A stretch of DNA of 9,436 bases from an uncultured Bacteroidota bacterium (lineage in GTDB: Bacteria > Bacteroidota > Bacteroidia > Chitinophagales > Chitinophagaceae): assembly GCA_903933995.1 (NCBI GenBank), contig CAIZMD010000154.1, forward strand, positions 1 through 9,436, read 5' to 3'. The position numbers were made by a program, and so were the translations under genes. Under the pieces are notes generated by a model, which saw only the letters and a list, made by a program, of their open reading frames with translations, searched no databases and was not told the DNA's origin. Numbering within the stretch: position 1 is the first letter of the stretch; each line of letters begins with the position of its first letter. Below are positions 5,465 through 9,436 of this stretch, piece after piece.

Positions 5465-6043
5465 ATGCTCAGAATTGGACTAACAGGAGGCATTGGCACT
5501 GGCAAAACTACAGTGGCTAACATTTTTAAAGTGTTGGGTATTCCTGTTTTTAATGCAGATACGGTGGCCAAACAGCTCATGGAAAATGATTTGCAATTAC
5601 GAGAGCAATTGATAGCACAATTTGGCCCAACAAGTTTTCAAGATGGTAAACTCAATAGGGCATATCTGGCTTCTATTGTTTTTAAAGATCCCTATCAATT
5701 AGCCGTACTAAATGCTATGGTGCACCCTTTATCCTTAAAAGCTGCGGAAGATTGGATGAAATTGCAAAAGGCCCCATATGTTATTAAAGAAGCAGCATTG
5801 ATATTTGAAGCTGGTGCTGCTGCTGGATTGGATTTGATTATTGGAGTAACCGCACCTACCGCCTTACGCATTCAAAGAGTGATGCATAGAGATGGGATTA
5901 GCAGAGAAGCCGTATTGGAAAGAATGGACAAACAAATTGATGAGTCTATTAAAATGCGTCTTTGTGATTTTGTGATTCAAAATGACAACCAACACTTGCT
6001 TATTACGCAAGTGCTTGATTTACATAAACGTTTTATTGGTTAA
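5465..6043 (+). CDS. coaE: Dephospho-CoA kinase CoaE
   Basis: A 192-residue cytosolic kinase that phosphorylates the ribose 3'-hydroxyl of dephospho-CoA with ATP, the last step of coenzyme A synthesis. The P-loop is GGIGTGKTT at 8-16 (Lys14, Thr15) right at the N-terminus, so the start is secure: LRIGLTGG must begin the first strand, and a TTG at 5447 would add only residues encoded by the terminator hairpin. Other family features are FNADTVAK with Asp32, VHPL in the substrate region near 87-90, VIKEAALIFEAG around 103-114, and the lid-type Arg-rich segment RIQRVMHRDGISREAVLERMDKQ. Length is normal. No ribosome-binding site is visible, because the bases before the ATG are the terminator U-tract. 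The ABM-fold gene follows 20 bp downstream. Confidence 0.95.
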   Translation: MLRIGLTGGIGTGKTTVANIFKVLGIPVFNADTVAKQLMENDLQLREQLIAQFGPTSFQDGKLNRAYLASIVFKDPYQLAVLNAMVHPLSLKAAEDWMKLQKAPYVIKEAALIFEAGAAAGLDLIIGVTAPTALRIQRVMHRDGISREAVLERMDKQIDESIKMRLCDFVIQNDNQHLLITQVLDLHKRFIG

Positions 6044-6063
6044 CGATATTTAATTTACCAGTT

Positions 6064-6396
6064 ATGATTGCTTCAACACCAACGCCACCTTATTATGCAG
6101 TCATCTTTAGTTCCATTAAATCTGATCAAACCCAAGGTTATGATGAAATGGCAGAAGCCATGGCTCAAATGGTGATGCAACAACCTGGTTATCTTGGTCA
6201 TGAGTCTGCTAGGGATGGAATTGGGATCACGGTTTCTTATTGGGATAGTTTGGAATCCATTAAAAAATGGAAAGCCGTTTCTGAACACTTAGAAGCTCAA
6301 ATAAAGGGTAGGTCTACTTGGTACCAATCTTATAAAACTAGGATTTGTAAAGTTGAAAGGGAATATGCATTTGAAAAGATGGATGAATCCAAATAA
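6064..6396 (+). CDS. Antibiotic-biosynthesis-monooxygenase (ABM) fold protein
   Basis: A 110-residue protein of the dimeric alpha/beta-barrel ABM superfamily. Visible pattern: first strand PYYAVIFSSIK (9-19), helix YDEMAEAMAQMVMQQPGYLGHESARDG (26-52), second strand IGITVSYWDSLESIKKWKAVSEHLEAQIKGR (53-83) with His75, and a final strand TWYQSYKTRICKVEREYAF. The stretches QPGYLGHESARDG and SYWDSLESIKKWK are typical of the small stand-alone ABM proteins found in many genomes. Members include quinone-forming monooxygenases and haem-degrading enzymes, but most are uncharacterised, and the name does not mean this cell makes an antibiotic. It has no signal peptide and should be cytosolic. It follows coaE by 20 bp, so cotranscription is likely, and its stop codon lies at the edge of the terminator stem. 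Confidence 0.87.
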   Translation: MIASTPTPPYYAVIFSSIKSDQTQGYDEMAEAMAQMVMQQPGYLGHESARDGIGITVSYWDSLESIKKWKAVSEHLEAQIKGRSTWYQSYKTRICKVEREYAFEKMDESK

Positions 6397-6429
6397 AAAG
6401 GTTGCAATAGATCATTGCAACCTTTTTAT
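6393..6429. terminator. Bidirectional terminator between convergent genes
   Basis: AAAAAGGTTGCAAT at 6395-6408 and ATTGCAACCTTTTT at 6414-6427 form a perfect 14-bp stem with a 5-base loop (AGATC); two further pairs extend it at the base. A-run and T-run on opposite sides let it end transcripts in both directions: the coaE/ABM unit from the left and the aminotransferase gene, whose stop is 24 bp away, from the right. The left arm includes the ABM stop codon. Confidence 0.92.
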
Positions 6430-6452
6430 GAAAGTTTGTATCAGTAATATGA

Positions 6453-7646
6453 TTAACTCAATTTAGCCAAAGCTTCTTTAATTCTAGCCCATGCTTTTTC
6501 AATATTGGGCATGCTGTTGGCAAAAGAGAAACGTACACAATTGGGTTCTCCAAATGCATCACCCATAACAGAGGATACGTGTGCAGTATTCAACAAATAC
6601 ATGCTAAAATCTGCTGCATTGCTAATGGTTTCTGTGCCATTAGATTTGCCATAATAATAGCTTACATCGGGGAATACATAGAATGCACCCTGTGGTTCAA
6701 AACATTTGAATCCGGGTAAGTCTTTTACCAATTCTAATGTCTTGGTTCTTCTTCTGGTAAACTCTTCAGTCATTTCCAAAGAAGGTCTTAAATCGCCTGT
6801 AAGTGCTGCTACACCTGCTTTTTGAGCTATTGAACAAGTGCCACTGGTAAATTGACCTTGTAGTTTTTCACAAGCTTTTGCAATGGTAGTGTTAGCGGCA
6901 ATATATCCCAAACGCCATCCAGTCATGGCAAAGCCCTTACTCAATCCATTAATCACAACCACTCTGTCTTTGATGTCTGCAAACTGAGCAATGCTTTCGT
7001 GTGCACCTTCAAAATTGATGTATTCATAAATCTCATCTGATAAGATGGTGATTTGTGGGTGTTTACGGAACACTTCAACCAAAGCTTCTAATTCTGATTT
7101 ACTGTAAACCGCTCCAGAAGGGTTGCAAGGAGAAGAGAACATAAACACTTTTGATTTGGATGTAATGGCCGCTTCTACTTGTGCTACAGTTGGTTTAAAT
7201 CCATTCTCCACTGTTGTTCTAATTTCTACTACTTTACCCCTAGCAATCTTAACCAATTCTGAATAAGTTACCCAATAAGGTGTTGGAATGATTACTTCAT
7301 CACCCTCATCAACCAAGGCAAGAATGGCATTGGCCAAACTTTGTTTAGCACCTGTAGAAGTAACAATATTTTCTGGAGCATAATCCAAATTATTGTCGCG
7401 CTTCAATTTGGTGCAAACGGCTTCTCTTAAATCTAAGAATCCAGAAACAGGGGTATAGTGGCTCCAGTTATCATTGATGGCTTTGATAGCAGCATCTTTA
7501 ATATGTTGTGGAGTGTCAAAATCTGGTTCACCCAGACTCAAGTCAATTACATCAATTCCCTTGGCTCTGAGTTCACGACCCAATTTGGCCATTTTCAAGG
7601 TTTCTGGTTCACTGAATCTGTTCAGGAGAGAAGAAAGTTCCGTCAT
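6453..7646 (-). CDS. Class I PLP-dependent aminotransferase, aspartate aminotransferase-like (subgroup Ib)
   Basis: A complete 397-residue fold-type I aminotransferase that moves an amino group between an amino acid and a 2-oxo acid on a pyridoxal-phosphate cofactor in the cytosol. Key positions by comparison with known enzymes: SLGEPDFDTP (37-46), substrate-loop YTPVSG (64-69), cofactor-binding STGAKQ (97-102), TPYWVTY with Trp125, SPCNPSGAV with Asn175, SDEIYEYI with Asp204 and Tyr207, the Schiff-base lysine Lys237 in NGLSKGFAMTGWRLGY with Arg245, and the substrate carboxylate-binding Arg372 in CVRFSF. The pattern fits subgroup Ib enzymes, many of which use aspartate and some prephenate; substrate cannot be fixed from sequence. 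The ATG at 7646 is preceded by an A-rich leader with no clear promoter. It ends at the shared bidirectional terminator and lies downstream of the serine hydrolase, with a weak terminator between them. Confidence 0.93.
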   Translation of the reverse strand: MTELSSLLNRFSEPETLKMAKLGRELRAKGIDVIDLSLGEPDFDTPQHIKDAAIKAINDNWSHYTPVSGFLDLREAVCTKLKRDNNLDYAPENIVTSTGAKQSLANAILALVDEGDEVIIPTPYWVTYSELVKIARGKVVEIRTTVENGFKPTVAQVEAAITSKSKVFMFSSPCNPSGAVYSKSELEALVEVFRKHPQITILSDEIYEYINFEGAHESIAQFADIKDRVVVINGLSKGFAMTGWRLGYIAANTTIAKACEKLQGQFTSGTCSIAQKAGVAALTGDLRPSLEMTEEFTRRRTKTLELVKDLPGFKCFEPQGAFYVFPDVSYYYGKSNGTETISNAADFSMYLLNTAHVSSVMGDAFGEPNCVRFSFANSMPNIEKAWARIKEALAKLS

Positions 7647-7691
7647 CTTTGATTGTTTTTGCGCTGATTAATTTTGGAATGGCAAGTTCGT

Positions 7692-7721
7692 AAAAACTAT
7701 CCAAACACTTGTAAGTTTTGG
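7692..7721 (-). terminator. Possible terminator of the serine hydrolase gene
   Basis: Reading the minus strand, CCAAAACT and AGTGTTTGG can pair around a TACA loop with one bulged base (7701-7721), followed after a few bases by five T (7692-7696). It lies about 50 bp after the hydrolase stop and about 45 bp before the aminotransferase ATG. The stem is AT-rich and imperfect, so it is either a weak terminator or a chance structure. Confidence 0.38.
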
Positions 7722-7769
7722 AGCTGTTTGCTGCAAGAATGGGGATATGTGGGTAAGTAACAGAATCGC

Positions 7770-9029
7770 TTATCTGATCATTTGAAACTTGCTTAAGTCT
7801 GGTTGGAACTTTCGTTCCCTTGTTTTTTCATAGTCCAATAGCAATTGCCCCAGATTTTTAAGAAAGGGATAGCCAATTCGCTCGTAGTCGTATTTGTCAT
7901 CATTGTAAATGCCATCTGAATTGCATGAAATAGTAGCACTGACAAGAAATTCTACATGATTGTCAAAGTCTACCACATATGCAATATCAGTCAGGAATCC
8001 ATAAGCATCGCCCACTTTATTAAAGATGCGGACGGATGATGGAACAGTAACTTTTTCAGATCCGTAAAGTAAAAATTTGCAGTAAGTATCCCAGTAATGG
8101 GCGGTATCATAATTAGGAAATCTACTTTCTCTTGGAAAGGAGCTCATCCATCTTAACACAAAACTGTCAACACCTGTTTGCCATTGAAATCGTTGTTTTT
8201 TATTCACCGATTCAGGAAATAAAACGGATTGTAAAATATGGTGTTGGTCAATCAGTGGAACATTGTTCTTTTCTGAGAAATCAAAGGGGCTATTGATCAG
8301 TTGTCCATTTTTATAAAATCCCTTTCCCATTTGGATGGTCTTTTTTGGGAAAATGGCCTTACTATATTGAGCAGCTTGTTGGTGGATCAGTTTTGAACTG
8401 CTATCATAAAATAAAATGGGATTGGTGGCCCTGTTTTGGTCTGCAGTCATAGATACGTCTAACCTATGTCTAATGGCCATTTCTGGGTAGCCTTTTTGAG
8501 TTAATTGTTGCTGAATATATGCTTGCCCCAGAAATTCATACAATCTGTTGAATGCATCATTGTCACTGACTAAAAATATCTGTTTGACATAATTTTCTAT
8601 GGTAGCCCTACCGTCAATTGAATTAGGTTGATTGTAGACCATGGTTTGCCCCGGATAGGAACTATCTGTGACCATGGTGGTCTGTTTGTCTAATCCTTTA
8701 ATACCAAGTGTTTGCAGCTTTTCTAAGGCTAATAAAGCGATGGGCATTTTAACTGTGCTGGCTGGATAGAAATATTGTTTGCCGAGATTAAAATGGAATT
8801 CTTTAAAGCTAGGTTTGTTTTTGGCGTCTCTGTTTATTTGAGTGTAAACTATTTGAACATTTAAGCTATCTCTATTTGTTAAAATATGCTGAAACAATGC
8901 AGGTTTTGTTTGCATCAATTGTTCAAGAAAAACAGTATCCGTTTTACCCATTGTTTTGCTCTTGGTTGGCTGTGACCAACTATTGCTTTGAAACAACAAT
9001 AACAGGATCCATAATAGGGCTTTATTCAT
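7770..9029 (-). CDS. Secreted serine hydrolase, class A beta-lactamase/PBP-like fold
   Basis: A 419-residue protein with an N-terminal signal peptide (MNKALLWILLLLFQSNSWSQ) and no lipobox, so it is probably periplasmic. It carries the three motifs of penicillin-recognising serine enzymes: S-x-x-K in YPASTVKMPIA (Ser91, Lys94), S-D-N in FLVSDNDAFNRL (155-157), and a K-x-G variant in NKVGDAYGFLTD (338-340, KVG where beta-lactamases have KTG or KSG). It is about 130 residues longer than a typical class A beta-lactamase. The general-base Glu of the omega loop (ExxxN) is not seen; that region reads RLDVSMTADQNRATNP. It is therefore more likely a D,D-peptidase-like or esterase-like hydrolase than a resistance enzyme, and its substrate is unknown. 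The ATG at 9029 is chosen over a TTG at 9035 that would overlap a TAnnTTTG box. It is divergent from the serine ammonia-lyase gene. Confidence 0.85.
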   Translation of the reverse strand: MNKALLWILLLLFQSNSWSQPTKSKTMGKTDTVFLEQLMQTKPALFQHILTNRDSLNVQIVYTQINRDAKNKPSFKEFHFNLGKQYFYPASTVKMPIALLALEKLQTLGIKGLDKQTTMVTDSSYPGQTMVYNQPNSIDGRATIENYVKQIFLVSDNDAFNRLYEFLGQAYIQQQLTQKGYPEMAIRHRLDVSMTADQNRATNPILFYDSSSKLIHQQAAQYSKAIFPKKTIQMGKGFYKNGQLINSPFDFSEKNNVPLIDQHHILQSVLFPESVNKKQRFQWQTGVDSFVLRWMSSFPRESRFPNYDTAHYWDTYCKFLLYGSEKVTVPSSVRIFNKVGDAYGFLTDIAYVVDFDNHVEFLVSATISCNSDGIYNDDKYDYERIGYPFLKNLGQLLLDYEKTRERKFQPDLSKFQMIR

Positions 9030-9032
9030 ACC

Positions 9033-9040
9033 CAAATATA
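9033..9040 (-). promoter_or_regulatory. Candidate -7 box of the serine hydrolase gene
   Basis: TATATTTG on the minus strand matches TAnnTTTG exactly and ends 3 bp before the ATG at 9029, so its transcript would be leaderless. There is no TTTG at the -33 spacing, only a T-rich stretch. An alternative is TACATTTT (9064 down to 9057), one mismatch from consensus, which would leave a leader of about 23 nt. Confidence 0.35.
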
Positions 9041-9057
9041 ATCCCTGAGATCATGAA

Positions 9058-9101
9058 AAATGTAATTTCTTGTGCAGATAGCCCGACCTTGAATTACATT
9101 T
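9058..9101. repeat. 10-bp inverted repeat between the divergent hydrolase and sdaA genes
   Basis: AAATGTAATT at 9058-9067 and AATTACATTT at 9092-9101 are perfect reverse complements with a 24-bp gap. The right arm contains most of the sdaA -7 box on the plus strand, and the left arm contains a near -7 box on the minus strand. It may be an operator for a dimeric regulator, a pair of mirrored promoter boxes, or both. Confidence 0.5.
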
Positions 9102-9102
9102 G
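9095..9102 (+). promoter_or_regulatory. Candidate -7 box of the serine ammonia-lyase gene
   Basis: TACATTTG matches TAnnTTTG exactly. A TTG at 9070-9072 sits 22 bp upstream, a little far for the -33 element. Transcription would start near 9108, about 13 nt before the ATG at 9121. It lies within the right arm of the inverted repeat. Confidence 0.55.
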
Positions 9103-9120
9103 GGTTTCAAACCAGCGATT

Positions 9121-9436
9121 ATGCCTCACGAATCCATTTCGGTATTTGATATGTTTAAAATTGGGGTAGGGCCTTCTAGTTCTCATACCCTTGGTCCATG
9201 GAGGGCGGCACTTGCCTGTATTCAAAGAATTCAAGCTGAAGCAAGTATTGAGCAAGTTCAATCCATAACCGTGTTATTATATGGTTCCTTGGCCAAAACG
9301 GGAAAGGGGCATGGTACTGATATTGCTGTGATGCTTGGTTTGTGTGAGGAAGATCCAGTGACCATGGATGTAAATAGCATTATTCCAAAAATCAAAATCA
9401 TAGAAGAAAAACAGGAGTTGATCTTAAATGGAACCC
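9121..9436 (+). CDS. sdaA: L-serine ammonia-lyase (serine dehydratase), N-terminal part
   Basis: The first 105 codons of a gene cut by the right edge. The enzyme converts L-serine to pyruvate and ammonia with an iron-sulfur cluster rather than PLP. The N-terminus SISVFDMFKIGVGPSSSHT (5-23) continuing to LGPW is the strong signature of the beta domain of this family, and GSLAKTGKGHGTD at 55-67 is its second conserved block. Because the beta domain comes first in the frame, this should be the single-chain type, with the cluster-binding alpha domain following outside the window. No frameshift is seen. The ATG at 9121 is the first start after the -7 box and puts the signature at the usual distance from the N-terminus. 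It is divergent from the serine hydrolase gene across about 91 bp. Confidence 0.93.
   Translation, partial: MPHESISVFDMFKIGVGPSSSHTLGPWRAALACIQRIQAEASIEQVQSITVLLYGSLAKTGKGHGTDIAVMLGLCEEDPVTMDVNSIIPKIKIIEEKQELILNGT

Noticed and set aside
6064..6396. An antibiotic biosynthesis cluster around the ABM-fold gene
   Set aside because: The family name is historical; neighbours are coaE and an aminotransferase on the other strand, and no biosynthetic genes are present.
7647..7691. A promoter for the aminotransferase gene
   Set aside because: No TAnnTTTG box with a properly spaced TTTG was found; the nearest match (CGAACTTG on minus) has several mismatches and poor spacing.
7770..9029. Calling the serine hydrolase a beta-lactamase resistance gene
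   Set aside because: The omega-loop Glu is not seen, KTG is replaced by KVG and the length is unusual; the motifs support only the wider superfamily.
8876..9169. Plus-strand open frame of 97 residues over the hydrolase start and sdaA start
   Set aside because: It overlaps the hydrolase coding start and the sdaA start in another frame, has no promoter and no recognisable sequence.
1..9436. Mobile elements, CRISPR, tRNA/rRNA genes, riboswitches, toxin-antitoxin or defence cassettes
   Set aside because: No transposase or integrase frame, regularly spaced repeat, cloverleaf-like sequence or known aptamer was seen; gene content is core metabolism and envelope.

Overview
The window looks like chromosomal housekeeping DNA from a Bacteroidota bacterium, most likely of the Chitinophagaceae type. 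The evidence is moderately low GC, A-rich start regions with no clear Shine-Dalgarno sequences, -7 boxes of the form TAnnTTTG, a long (310 aa) NusB of the kind found in this phylum, the order nusB / DUF1573 lipoprotein / yajC / coaE, and a GroEL ending in a short Gly-Met-rich tail. The genus assignment is inference from sequence recall only.

Layout. Positions 1-614 (minus strand) hold a small two-helix membrane protein followed by the first 76 codons of a lipoprotein FKBP-type prolyl isomerase that runs off the left edge. Positions 675-1385 (plus) hold a YhhN/TMEM86-family membrane protein. It converges on the groES-groEL operon (1408-3364, minus), and the groESL terminator hairpin lies inside its last codons. 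A 269-bp divergent control region (3365-3633) separates groES from a plus-strand series: nusB, a DUF1573 lipoprotein, yajC, a strong terminator, coaE and an antibiotic-biosynthesis-monooxygenase-fold protein (3634-6396). A bidirectional terminator (6393-6429) separates these from a minus-strand class I aminotransferase (6453-7646) and a secreted penicillin-recognising-type serine hydrolase (7770-9029). At the right edge an L-serine ammonia-lyase gene starts divergently at 9121 and is cut by the window end.

How the genes relate. GroES/GroEL form the cytosolic chaperonin. NusB (rRNA antitermination and ribosome biogenesis), YajC (Sec translocon accessory) and CoaE (last step of CoA synthesis) are core functions linked by conserved gene order rather than by one pathway. 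The aminotransferase and serine ammonia-lyase are amino-acid enzymes. The FKBP and DUF1573 lipoproteins and the serine hydrolase belong to the envelope.

I saw no mobile element, CRISPR array, tRNA, rRNA or defence-like cassette, and no clear new system. The points worth a second look are regulatory: a terminator embedded in a convergent reading frame, a terminator whose U-tract touches the coaE start codon, a repeated ACCCTGT motif in the groES/nusB divergent region, and an inverted repeat covering the sdaA promoter. No gene-free stretch exceeds 300 bases.
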